From Paragordius varius (taxonomy: Eukaryota > Nematomorpha), in contig OZ176055.1 in NCBI GenBank assembly GCA_964247055.1, positions 5,208,001 to 5,272,000 of the forward strand: a stretch of DNA of 64,000 nucleotides, in the 5' to 3' direction. Below the pieces are notes generated by a model that did no database searches, was not told the origin of the DNA, and worked only from the letters and a program-made list of their open reading frames with translations. This document shows, piece by piece, positions 12,101 to 24,700 of the stretch (its first letter is position 1; each line of letters begins with the position of its first letter). Position numbers and translations under genes: made by a program.

Positions 12101-15100
12101 TCTAATTATTTTGTGTTATGGTATATCATTCTTTCTCTGTTAGTGAATAGGCCAATGTGTTGGGCTAGTTTACAATCAATATAATAAATTACAATTCCAA
12201 AGCATTATTTTGTTGTCAATGGTTTCTTAAGCTTTAAAGTTCTTTATTTTGGCAAATGTATGAACATAAAATATATTAAAATTTTTAAATACTATAGTTA
12301 TAATTATTAAATGTTCTAAAACATTTATAACTAATATAACAATTGTAAGGAATATGGTCAAAGATATGATTGAGAATGCCATATAATTTTTAAGATTTGT
12401 GATATAAATTAGATTATAATAAAAAATATAATATCCAAATTTGTTTTTTAAAATATTTTAGTCATTCCTAAACGATAGATTATAAAAACTAAATAATTAA
12501 TAAATGTATTGCCAATTTTAAATGCATGTCGCAAATTTATAATTATTGGACAGGTAAGATAAAGCGTATTCGGTGCAATATATATATTAAAATTTATTTT
12601 ATAATATTGTAAATAATTCCATCTTGTGTATATTTAATTTATTGGTCATCGTTGATACCTTCGGATATTATTGGAATCATATAAAAAATGCTTTTTAATA
12701 AATTACAAAATTATTTATTAACAGACTATCGACAACACATTGGTATCACTCTATGAGAGAGATATTTTTTTTATTATATGTTCTCTTTGCATTTTTTTAT
12801 TTTCATAAACCAGGGTGAAGCCAGAATCAAAGATTAACAAAAAATTATGGAAAATCCATTATTATTTTAAATAATTTAACATTTATTTTACAACAATATT
12901 TAATTGATAGCATTATCGGTTTATTTAATATATTTTATAATTTTCTAAATTAGGTGGCCCATCTCATAAGATACCCCTTCATAATGATTTTTTAGAAAGT
13001 AAGGCTTACTAAGCTCATGAAAAATTTTGATAACTTTTAAAGTTTTGAATGTTAGTTTTCAATTATATCAGTTATGATTATATAAATTTATTTTGGATTT
13101 GTAAAATATTAAAAAATAGACATTTTTAAAAAAGTATAAAGAGGCGAATCTTTAAATGATTTTAAAAAAAACTGCTAACAAACCATGCGTTTTTATCGCA
13201 ATTGGGTACTTATGAGAGGGTATTTCACTTTCCCGATATCTTCAAAATTATTCAGCATAATAAATAAAAATAAAATGAATATGACCTGATGTAGGCATCG
13301 GTGTCTTTGTAATATTTTATTAAAGGATTTCCCATGAGAGCCAAGTGTTTAAGCTGGATTAATCCGCTTAATTTTAATAATTCACATTCACTTTTTATCT
13401 AATAGAAAAAATTTATGATAAAACGAGATCTATATTGACAGTTTAAAAAATATTTTTAGAAAATACAAAACATTTTTAAGTATGTATTTATACTAATTAA
13501 AATATTTGTAACTTTAATTGCATCAAAATAACTAATAGTCATTTTTTAAAACTTTCAGACTAAATGGAAAAAATCTGCAAGTACGTCAAAAAATCTTTAA
13601 AAAATATAAAATTATGATAATTAAAATAATACCATATTATTGGCAAGTGATAAAGTTGATAATTTGGATTTGTCAACTAATGGCGCAAAAGGATAAAGCG
13701 AAGCTATTTTATTTGAGCTTAAATCGATGTTTTCGACCTAATCGGTTTAAAAATATAAAACATGAAAAAAATTTTTTGACAAACTTCTGGAATATTATTT
13801 TGTAAGGTGGCGCAAACAATCGCATAACACCACAGCTCTCAAAATGATGTGTGTTCGTTTTTATTTACAGTAAGACTGATAAATGATTATCATTAAAAAA
13901 TCAATGAATATCCAAATGAAAAAAATTATTAGGACATGGTTCAAAAAAATATGTATAAATATAACATATACGACCCTTGATGCATCTTTTCTATTGTTTC
14001 TACTTACACATTTAACATATTTTTTAACCATTCATTTTTTCATTTGGATATTCATTTGTTTTTTTGTGATATAGATTTATTAATCTTAATGTATGATTGC
14101 AGATCGTACCAAAATCTTAATTAATTTTGAATTATATATAAATAATATATTTTTAAACTATGCTCGGTACTTTAAATCTAAAAAGACTGGTCCCAGTTGT
14201 TACATATATTGTAATATGTAAATATAAATAAAAAGTATAAACATCAGGTATGTTGGCTTCTATGACGGTTAAAACTTCTTTAATGACATTGGCTCGAAAA
14301 AGGGGTAAATGTGTTCCCGTTTCCTTTAATGAGGAATCATTAGCGAAATCCGATAGATTAAGAGTTTTTTTGATTGGATCATAACGCATACTCATGACAT
14401 TCTAAATAAAAATTAAACCATTAATATTTTTAAGTATTTCTAACGATCTAAAAGAAAATACCCGTTTTTTAAAAAATATTAAAGATATTTAAAGGTCATT
14501 GAATATAAATATATTTCATTAATTTAATTTTGGTAATTTAATGAATAAAAATAAATGAATCAAACATTAATTTCAATAATATAGAATTTATATATTATGC
14601 AAAATAATAACGCACATTGGGTTATAATTTTATCATAGCTCTAATGATTATAAAATTACAATTCCGTTAATAAATAAAAAATTGAAAGACTAAATATAAC
14701 TGTCACTATAACCGTATTATGTAAGGTGGAAGCATAGGTCTAGTGTTTATTTTTAAATTTAAAACGTAACCAAATTTTCAAATTTTCTTATTACTTTGGA
14801 AAAGATAAAGAATTAATCACATCATGAGTAAAATTAATTTTAAAGTTTATAAGATAAAACACATTAAAGAAATGCATAATAAGTAAATTACGGACGCCAA
14901 ATATACAAGTAAAATAAGCTTTAATATGGAATTTTTCATACTCCAAAACCGTGTTTTCCGTTTTTTCTTTCCAATGATTAATACCATATATTGTACATAT
15001 GTAAATTTTCTTTTAATCCATATTATAATTCTTAACTTGGCACATATTGGATAACTCAATGAAATTTAAAGGTAGTATCTAAATATTTACTTTTAAACGT

Positions 15101-15837
15101 AAAACGTATTCTTCATCTAACTGTGGTGGATCGGGGGCTTTATCCTTAACGCCCAAAATTTTTATTTTGTATCCATCAGGATTTGTCATTCTGAGGGAAA
15201 GGGCAAGTAATTGACGATAAACATCGACATTATTAATCCAAAATATAAAAGCATTGTTGGATATGTGAGGCTGTATAAAATTTACACTTAATTAATGTCT
15301 TATCATAAGATTAATATAATTAATTTATGAAGTAAGGTGTAAAGTGTTAAATTAAAATATATCAAAGGGATACATGAATAGGGATGAATGCTTGGGGTGA
15401 TGGTTTAATTTTTTGTTGTAACGTGTTAATAAGGTATGATTTACCCATTTTATCACCATAAGGTATAATCATTTTATACCAAACATTGCTTTGCAATGTG
15501 TTATTATTTCCTTTTCCACGAGTCCGTTGATCATACGTTCGTTTATGAGAAGGAATATATGGAGCATTCATCCTATGCCTTTGATTAATATTTAAGTTTG
15601 ATTCTGATATCGCATTGTTTAAAGGTAGGGGTTCCTTATTTTTTGAAGTCAACCTATTTAAAAGGTTATATAATTTTTATATAAAAATCATGTAAATACC
15701 TCTGCCTTAAATCTTCTTTCATAGTAATATCCCCTTCCGTATCAACTAGCCCTTGACGCCCTAAAATAATAACAAATCTTACTAAGAGGTGGTGGTATAT
15801 ATGTCTGTTTCCACTTAAAGCGGTTGGGATTGGGCAT
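6133..15837 (-). CDS. NXF1: Nuclear RNA export factor 1 (TAP/NXF1), 17 exons
   Basis: Main mRNA export receptor; with its NXT1 partner it carries mRNPs through nuclear pores by binding FG repeats. Exons in transcript order (plus-strand coordinates): 15783-15837, 15700-15760, 15374-15653, 15091-15270, 14243-14401, 13633-13737, 13286-13398, 11796-11832, 11461-11529, 11139-11194, 10441-10504, 10188-10237, 10053-10117, 9290-9405, 9085-9206, 6570-6627, 6133-6381. Phases agree at every join. The product is 612 residues, close to human NXF1 (619). Domains: basic N-terminus; RNA-binding fold from about 97 (VWYKMIIPYGDKMGKSYL); leucine-rich repeats 193-335 (MRYDPIKKTLNL, IDLSSNKIASL, HLALMGNP); NTF2-like domain 355-530 (YYLLYDNSDH, PPTQHDFSSFTVDV); C-terminal UBA-like TAP-C domain from about 550 (MKPNWAKKCLIDNAWNYEGA). 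The start ATG lies in a short exon followed by a 22-nt intron. Complete and intact. Confidence 0.95.
6747..7394. mobile_element. MITE with 21-bp subterminal repeat arrays (copy A), in NXF1 intron
   Basis: Bounded by TATACCATTTGCACTTCAAG and its inverse CTTGAAGTGCAAATGGTATA. Inside each end is an array of a 21-bp unit with core AAGGACCAACTTGAA: about four copies at the left (6771-6860, inverted) and five at the right (about 7283-7380). The middle is A+T-rich and non-coding. Copies with the same design lie at 26121-26624, 40912-41448 and 56583-56894. The flanks suggest a TA or TATA target. It lies in the intron between NXF1 exons 15 and 16. Confidence 0.8.
15761..15782 (-). other. 22-nt intron in NXF1
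   Basis: On the minus strand it reads GTAAGA...ATTTTAG, 22 nt. It separates the first coding exon (MPNPNRFKWKQTYIPPPL) from the second (RRQGLVDTEGD) at phase 1. This second gene with an intron of this size shows that the introns of the ubiquitin gene are not a local oddity. The next intron (15654-15699) is 46 nt. Confidence 0.8.
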
Positions 15838-16679
15838 TTTTTCAAGTATCGGTGGACCGAACCAAACTTTAAATAGTATTATGCATTGCGATTTGACATC
15901 TGATCATTCAATATTTGAGTATCTGAGATTGGTAAAAATTGTATGAGATTTTTTATGGCGCTTTTTTTGCCACGAGTAAATAAAAATATGAATTATATTC
16001 AAATCGTGCGTTTGGAGGACGTTATTAAAAATCTTTTAAGTAATGTTGAATGCTTTATAAAATTTAATCCAATAAAACAAAAATGATAAAATTATTTTAT
16101 TTAATTTTAAAAGTTTCGTCATCTGCCATATCCAGTTTGAAAAACACAAAAATCTAATGTTGCGCCAGAATTTATAATATTGTGGATTATTTTCATACTT
16201 ATTTCATGGCATTATAAAACTTTATAAAAAACACAATTCATTGATACAATTTATCTAACAGCGTCAAAAGCTTTAAATTTATATTTTGGATTTTTAAACT
16301 TGGAAAATTTAAAAATGATATGTCACTTCTAAATTGAAGTTCAGATGTATTGAAAAGATTCAGCGGCATGAAATTTTGAAGATTCGAAGTTTATATATAT
16401 AGGGGTTTATATCCTTCGTAGCCATGCTTCCTAATACTATGATGTAGACCTAATTGGAAGGTATAAAAAATATTCTGACAGATTATTTAATACTTATGAT
16501 GCTTTGAGTTTAGATCTTACGAATGATATGATAAAGTTAATACCACTTTTTTTATAACCGCTTTATAATTGAAAATGGTATATGCGCACATTTTGTATAA
16601 ATTTTTTTAATGATAATTAATGCTTCATTCCAAAAGATGTAATCATTTTATATCACATACCATATTTGAAAAGTAAAAC
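15838..16679. other. Upstream region of NXF1
   Basis: A+T-rich; should contain the NXF1 promoter, read leftwards. I see no exon or clear repeat. Confidence 0.4.
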
Positions 16680-18790
16680 AATATTATAAAATTTAAATTT
16701 TGGATGAGGGCTCCGAAAGTCTAAAATTTTTTGCGTCCGAAATGGGCAAGTTTGCTTAAATTAAACGCAAAGATGAAATTGTGCTTTTCCAAAAGAAAAA
16801 TATTTTGTTCAAAATTTATAGAAAATTTCGGCGAAGCGAGGTTTATGGTATTTTGGAGCATGGTGGTAACAGTATAAAACATTTTAAGATATTGGGTGGG
16901 GTGATAAAAAAGTCGCACTTGACTTGTAAGCGTGGCAAGTTGAGCAATTACTTAAGCCAGCAATTGTACACTTGAAGATCGGTGATAAAAAAAACACTTA
17001 TAAGTCAAGTCTTTTGCTTATGAATGTAAGAGTTTTTTGCCACCCAATTCGAATTTTATGGAAATTTTTATGATTATTTTCAGCTAAAATTTATGAAATA
17101 AGGCACAAAAAGATAAACAATAAATACAATATGCATTTATTGAAGTTTTTCAAACTCTCCGGCACGCTTATATAATATTATAGGGTTTTCTAAATTGTGA
17201 GCTTGGTAATAATTTTTAGATTGATGAAACCATTCGCCCTTAAAACACTTTCCATTATTTTACCACACTACTTATTCTGTTTGGAGTCCAGTTGCAAATA
17301 TAATGGGAAGATGTTTATACAATATAACATAATTATTTTTAATTGATTATATACATTACATTCGAAATAAATTTATGATGAAATAAATTCTTTACATTGG
17401 ATAAAAGTGAAGTTTTGCTTTTAATAAATGAATTGAAATCACAAGATTAATATTTAATTATCAATTTTAAGAATTTTCAAGAATCGAATTTTTTTTGCGG
17501 ATAAATTTATCCTCTTTTGTATCCACCCAATGAATAGATTAATTAGTCAAAATTTAAAATTAACAATTTATAGAATTAATAAAGGTTTGAATCACATATA
17601 AAACCTAAATTTTGTATATAAATAGTGTCCAAAATAATTTTACCCATATTTTTAAATCTGCCAAGTGTGCCCTGCACCACACTTGCAAAATCTTTAAGTT
17701 TTACTTGAACATATGATTTTTTATCACCTCCTTATCAAGTTTTCTCGCTTGACTTAAGTGCCCTAATGTGAAATTTTTTTTATCACATGAAAGCAAGCCA
17801 TGACTTGAAAAACTTGCAAGTCAAGTCAAAAAAAATTTTTATCACCCGACCCATTATATATTATATACACATTTTTACCTAATTCGATGAGTAAGCGTGT
17901 AAATAATTTTGCCTAGTGGGCGAAAAATTTAAATTTTATACCGTATAAAGATTAAAATTTATTTTTAATATATTTTAAACAATAACACCTTGCACAAAAT
18001 CGGGTATGAAAAAATATCTTGATGAAATATTTATATTCTGATCGAAAAATATCAAGATTACATGGTTATTTTAAATTTAAGCCTTACGTTCACAAAAATA
18101 TCACTAAATTAATTAAGAAGCAAAAAAGTATTTTTACAGAATTTTGAATTTAAGATCTGGGTTGCAAAAAACGAAATTTTTTTGGACCTGTCTAAAATGG
18201 GCAAGTCTTATACTAAAAGCAAAAATGCCGATATTGCGCGAGAGAAATTTAAATAAATGCTAAATTTTGACATCAAAAATGTTCGTTCCGAAATTGAATG
18301 CTAGAAAATTTGATTTATAGAAAAATTTTGGTGAAGCGACTTTAATGGTATTTTGAAGCAGGTGGAAACGGTTTAAAAACACTTTAAGATATTATAAAAA
18401 CGTTTTTATAATGTGATTATAAACATTTCAATCACCTTTGATTGTTAATTTAATAATGTTTAACTTCAAAATCAATTTATTGTCAAAAACAAATGTGTTA
18501 ACAAACACGTCTTTGAATCAAAAATAGGATATAATATATTAGCATTATCGAATTATATAGAATTGTGTTTTTATATCTTAATATGTTTTTAACTTTTCCA
18601 CCATTAAAAATACCTAAAAATTCGCGTGCCCAAAATTTTACTATGAAATTTATTTTTCTTTTTGATGTCAAAATTTAACATATTTAAATAAATATCGCTC
18701 ACTATCGGCATTTTTGCGTTTAGATTAAGAAACTTGTCCATTTTTGACGGGTTTTGAAACTTTCGTAGCCTACAAAAATTTAAATTTATA
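16680..18790. repeat. Dispersed repeat family (GGGCTCCGAAAGTC type), three units
   Basis: One unit (16680-16893, resuming after 17852) begins near GAGGGCTCCGAAAGTC and ends with GTATAAAACATTTTAAGATATTATA. A second (18160-18420) and an inverted third (about 18590-18790) flank a short palindromic centre with ATAAAAACGTTTTTAT, so 18160-18790 looks like a fold-back unit. Related copies lie at 52310-52570 and 52790-53000. Shared words include AAATGGGCAAGT, GTATTTTG and GGTGGAAACGGT. No coding capacity; family unknown. Confidence 0.6.
16894..17852. mobile_element. PIF/Harbinger-like MITE, copy 1
   Basis: Begins GGGTGGGGTGATAAAAAAGT and ends TTTTTATCACCCGACCC, with a 3-bp ATT on each side (16891-16893, 17853-17855). 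Subterminal regions repeat GTGATAAAAAA and GACTTG/CAAGTC words. The 907-bp copy at 50285-51191 shares the whole layout. Three-base target duplications and G-rich ends fit PIF/Harbinger, though the usual target there is TWA. It sits inside a unit of the GGGCTCCGAAAGTC repeat, so it is younger than that unit. Confidence 0.65.
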
Positions 18791-19455
18791 AAATATTGTT
18801 TTGCTTTTTCTATATAGTTTATTAAACATTATATTGCTTTTTAAGTATTATAACATTCACAAAATAATTTTTTACATAATGCGCTAAATTTGTTTTTTGA
18901 TTTTATGTAAAAGTTAAAATATATAAATATCTTGTGAGCCTCAAAATTATAAGCCGCATTAAAATCTTGATAAATTTTTCCACCAAAATCATTACATCAG
19001 AATTGCGCGCTGTCTAACATATTTTTATATATGAAATAGTTTTTATAAAATAAACGATTGATTAACGGAAAAACCTCTATACACAGATGTTATTTCCCAT
19101 TAAAAAGTTGTTCTTGCTTTTGATTGTTTTAATTGACAACGTTGGATTCTCTAATAATTAACCCAATTCATATTTATAGTCTAATAAAGTGATATTGAGA
19201 AGAGTATATTTGTAGCTGAATTATAGTCAATATAAACTAGGAGTTTTTCTAAGAAAAACATTTTTAGATTCAGCGTACAGAAGTATTTCATCGATTTAGC
19301 ACTTTAAACCCTATTGTTGTCTTTCAAAATCAATATTTTCTTTTTACATATTTTATTGAATCTAAAATTACAAACATATTAATAATTTATTTATAAAGAG
19401 AGCTACGCTTACCAAGATTAACCATCTTCTAAAAAATTAACATCATAATCTTACC
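18791..19455. other. Intergenic, A+T-rich
   Basis: No exon, RNA gene or clear repeat recognised. Confidence 0.4.
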
Positions 19456-20865
19456 TGGCAAAAAAGAGGGTAAATTTTTTAACAACATATTTTTTTTAAG
19501 AGATAGTATGACTACAATTCATTTGCCGCAAAAAAATTTATTTGTTGACGACCAAGTTTTCAAAATATTGAGAGAAAATTGAAATTGGGCAATTAGTGTG
19601 AAAATTAAGGATAATTAATAAAATAATGATAAAACTTGAGATATTATGGTTTATTATCGTTTGAGCATATATTTACTATTTACAAATAGCCTAAAATCAT
19701 ATAGTTAGGGTTTTTATAAAAACTCAAATAAAAAATCGCGTTTTTCTTTTAACATACTGTCAACCTTAGAATAGACAAACTTATATGTTAGATTTGAATA
19801 CATCTTTTATAGACCATCTCGTATTTGAATTAAACTAATATATCTTTTTGTATTTAACATAGACACGTTTACCTTGGATGTAAATATCATACATACAGAA
19901 AGTATATAAAGACCGCAAATTTTATATAGTTACTTTTTGTGAATTATCCTAATAAATCTTATTGTCTTATTGTTCCTCGAATCACCACTTTTACAAAAAT
20001 AAAAATTTTATGAAATTATATTAAAATATTTTTTTTATTCATTAGCTAAACTCACTATTAAAATCTTAACATTCATATTTTAGTCAAAAAAAGGCTAATA
20101 AATCAAATAAAACTAAAAAAATATTTTTTTTATTTTTTCATTTTTTGTCATCTAGTATGAGCGGGAATTACAAATTATGTAAAGTATACGAAATAGGATT
20201 TACAAGTAGTGGAATATTTATCAAAAATCGACACAAATCTCTGTCACAGGTTTTTTTAATACAAATTAATATTTTTATTGGGATTTTTACGGATTTTGGG
20301 TTAATATTCCACTACTTGTAATTATATTTTAAATTAATTTATATACTTTGTGATTCCGGCTAATGTAAGATTCCAAAATAAAACAGTAAATATTTTATAG
20401 CTCATAAAACAGGTGACAAAAAATTAAATAAAAAAAACTAGTTTTATTTTGATATATATTGAATATAAGATTGAGATTGTAATAGTGAGTTTAGATAGTA
20501 AATTAAAAAAATTATTTTGATATAGTTTCATAAAATAATTTTTGTCATTTAAGTATGTAAAAAGAAAAACGCGATTTTCTGATCTGAGTTTTAATAAAAA
20601 TCTTAACTATATGATTTGGGCTATTTATATATTGTAAGTATCTGCTAAAATGGTAATAGGCCATAGTATCTCTGGTTTTTTCCATCATTTTTTTTAATTA
20701 TCCATAATTTTCACTTTTTGCCCAATTTTTTTATCCCAATATTTTAAAAACTAGGCCGTCAACAAATAATAATTTTTGCGGCAAATGAATTCGCTGGTAA
20801 TAATGTATCTCATAAAAAAATTTTTTTTGTATTTTTATTGCTAAATTTTTTTGCCAGTGCTAATA
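19456..20865. mobile_element. Long palindromic (fold-back) DNA element
   Basis: The ends are CTGGCAAAAAA and TTTTTTTGCCAG. The two halves are inverted copies over most of their length: the GTTAGGGTTTTTATAAAAACTC region near 19705 pairs with the region near 20600, CATTTGCCGCAAAAAAATT near 19520 pairs with TTTTTGCGGCAAATG near 20775, and TAAACTCACTATT near 20050 pairs with AATAGTGAGTTTA near 20485. The left arm holds about 230 extra bases (about 19760-19990). A smaller inverted-repeat unit lies near the centre. No open frame of note. Confidence 0.65.
20203..20323. mobile_element. Small MITE within the palindromic element
   Basis: About 120 bp bounded by ACAAGTAGTGGAATATT and its perfect inverse AATATTCCACTACTTGT. 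Located near the centre of the larger palindrome at 19456-20865, so it probably inserted there later. Confidence 0.6.
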
Positions 20866-23800
20866 TTATGTTATACGGTAAATATAGAACTTCAATACTC
20901 TAATTTTAAGCAGTAGAAATTCCTGTGAGTTATATAGATTAAATCAATCATTGTTGAATGGCATATAAGTTTTAATTGTGAATACGCGTATCGATGTATA
21001 ATTCTATTTAACAAAAGTTATATTGTATGTAAACCATGAGTTACTTTATATATTTGATTATATTTTTTAACACCTTTATTCATACTTTTATTTTATAAAA
21101 CAGAGGAGGTATAATTAATAAAAAAATTTTTTTACATGGACACCGATTTTCTTTCTTACACCTATAGTACATCGCAAATCAAATTGGTTAATTTTATTTT
21201 ATCGCAAATAGTATTTCCTAATAATTTAAATTCACTACATATATTCTAAATTGAGTGCCACAATTTAATTCTAGTTCTCTTTTCAAATGGTATTTATTTT
21301 AGATTTAAATTTATGAAATATATGATAATTCAACCAATGGCCTTAGAAATACAATTTATATTAAAGCAATAATTTTTAAGATAATTTGGTTTTGTTATAA
21401 AAATTTGTAAGTTTTATAGGTTTTCAAAGTAAAAAATTTTAAATTATTTTCACATTTTCTGTTAATTGTTTTATTTTTGTTTTTTTAATGCTTGGGTAGC
21501 TATCAAATTAACGGTTATTAAATTTATATTCATTTTAATGATTAAGGACTGCCTAATATTTAAACACAATAATCTTGTAAATAGGAATGGTAAACGATAG
21601 ATTGATAATGTTTTTGTATTTATAATTGTTCAAACGAAAATGAAATAAAATAAAATGAAAATTAAAATATTAAATGATATGTTAAACCCTTCATCAATAG
21701 TAATCGAAAGACTAGTTTCGTGCTTGTTAGCACTCATCAGTACGACTGACGTAGAAATAATTGTTTTGACTAACCATAATTTAAAATATCCCATTTTTGA
21801 AATTAGTGATTTATTTTCTTGTTTTAATAATTTTTCCAATGTTATGCTGCATCGTTTAATTAGATTGAAATTTAAATGACTTGTAAATTATCCTCAACTT
21901 GTCTAGAATTTCCTTTTAGAAACCAATCTTCAAAAAATACTTATGCATAAAACATAATTCCAAATATCTGAATCAATATTTAAAGATTTATTTATAAAAG
22001 TAGGTTGGTTGAAAGTGAGATGTAAGTAAGTATAATAATAACTATTAAATATTTGTTTAATTATTAATTACATATTAAACAGGTAAAAATTATAATACAA
22101 ACAGAATGTTTTAAGAAATATGATATTTTTTTATAATCATTTATGATAAATAGTAATAATTTTACACTAATATTCGTTTACAACATATTTAATATTATCA
22201 TGCTATATGTAAGCCCTAGATATTAAATTTTAAAAAGAAAAATCTAAAATACCGATAATATGTTCATTTATATAATTTTTCTAAATTATCTTCGGTATAC
22301 ATAAAAGAGTAAAATTTATTTTTTTATCAAATTTTCCGACACATCAAATGCTAATTATCTGGTAAGATTTTTATCAAACATTATGTAATGTAGTGTTATC
22401 TTTATTATTCAATCTATCAAAAAAACTTTTATAAATTTTTTTAATAAATCAATTATGATTAATATATCTATAACAAATGTAAAATGTATTGAATAAAATT
22501 TTCAAGGGTGCCAATATGTCGGCTGATATTCCATATTTCCGACAGTGCTGGGAAAAGTTTGTTTAACTTTTTAACTAAGATTGATTGAATACTTGAGGAA
22601 ATTATTTTGTTTTAAAAAACGATATATTAATAGATTATGTATAAATCACCCTGAGTGGTCAATTATAAAAGTATATATTAATCTTGTAAAAATGGGGCGA
22701 TTCGACTGAAAAATTATGAATAAATGGAAAGATTTTGATTTTTTTGCGTTATAATTTCGTTGGGATTGGTTTTCGGAGATAATCAATTTGTATACATAAA
22801 CATGTGGTTTTATTAGTCGAAAAATATTCGGTTTTTTGATGTTTGCTAAGAAGCAGACCATATCTCCTTAAATTCAGTAATTAATTTAAGACTAATTAAC
22901 GCAATATGTTTAAATATTAAAAATTAATACATTGATTATTAATATAATATTTATTTTATAAGCAATATGAAAAGAGTTTAAAATCATCCAAACTAGACTA
23001 GAACCAATTTAATTTATCAGGACTTGTTAATATACGTTTTCTACTTAACAATTATTTAAAGTGTCATTTTACATTTATTGTTTATGGCTAATCCTCAGGA
23101 ATGTGTTTTGATTTATTGTAAGTACATTAGTTTTGTTTAATTTTGGAAAAAATTTGATATTTTATACTTTAAAATTTATATGTTCCATTGATCAAATTAA
23201 ATACCTTTTCTAGACTTATAGTATATTTATTTATGTTTTATTAAGGAAGGTGTAATCTCATGAACTTTTTTAATGTCAACAATTATAGTTTCTTAATCAC
23301 ATCTCTAATTATAATCCCACCATTTTACATTGTAATTAAACTAAACTAAACAAACTGTTATAATAGGATATTTGTCACGAGGATTAATCAATAATTAATA
23401 ATTAAAATAAATATAATCATTATTTTTAATATATAATTGTTGCACTTTGGCAATATCGGTTAGTTCAAAAATAAGAGTTGGTTTTACTATATTTAATGCT
23501 GGGCTTAAATTTATTCAATAAAAGTAATTTTTATTCGCAACAAAGAAAAATTTGTGCTGTAAAACATTTGTTGTTGGCAACGCTTTAGCGAGAAAAGCTA
23601 GCTAGTTTTGTTAAAACGGTATATATAAATTATTGTTTTAGCTTTGAAATATGTTTAAAAATCTCTTATTCATAAACACAATAATATATAATATACGAGG
23701 GAAAATGAAATTTGAGATCTTTTATTCTACTCTAGGCTCATTATGAATAAAATAAATGCACAATTCACCGAATATATTAATTTTTATTGTTGTGAAACGA

Positions 23801-24700
23801 ATTCAAATTCCTTAACATTAGTTGCAATGATTGTCATTATCTTTACTATTAACTATATTTATAATTCTGCTTTTATCCGAATGCAATGATACGATAGTTT
23901 TATGTCTGTTTTTAAAAAACTTATTTTTTTTTAAAGGGAAAAAAATGTAATTTATAAGTTTAACATCCACAAAATTTTTTGTTAAATATAATAAGGCTAT
24001 CAAATATTTGTTTTAACTTATTAACTAACAGTAAGTTTCTGATAATTTTTTCATAAAACAACAATAATCATATATTTACAAATTTTATAAAAATATTTAT
24101 TGAAAACTAGAAGAATGCTCATGAATAATATGGTAAATCTATATATCTATATAATAATTTACTTTTTTACCAAATTAAGTCAATTTTAAAAATATTTACG
24201 GATTAAAGTGTTTAGATAGATTGTTCCCTTTTTAAAGTCAGTTGAAAGATTAACGTTAAATATTGTGACCGTATCGACCCGCTATATTAATTTAAAACTA
24301 GTTAACAAATTTATATTTAAATTTGAGGACATAATTAATTTATTGAATAGGATTTAAAAATAAAAAGTGATTACAAAGGTTTTTGCTTAAAAAAATTAGG
24401 TAAATGAACATATAAAATTAACCATTAAAAGATAATTTATGTTAAAAATATTCAATAAAAAGAGATTCATTTTATTTGGGATGCAAAAAACAATTTTAAA
24501 AGCTTTGAAACCGTATTCTGTTTTTTATTGGAGAATTTTTAATTAATTCAGTTTGGAATCATATATTGACTGGGACAAAAATCTTTTTCTCCCATAATAG
24601 TGTCTATGATTAAATATGTAAAATGCGTTACATTATATGTATATACAGGGTTTCAACATATAAAGGGCCAATAAACTTAATTACATACTACATACTATAA
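20866..24700. other. Intergenic region upstream of EYA
   Basis: About 3.8 kb of A+T-rich DNA. A few open stretches of 60-75 codons occur (for example 21630-21879 and 22646-22861), but none shows a family match or splice signals that I can support. Upstream non-coding exons and the promoter of EYA may lie here. Confidence 0.4.
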
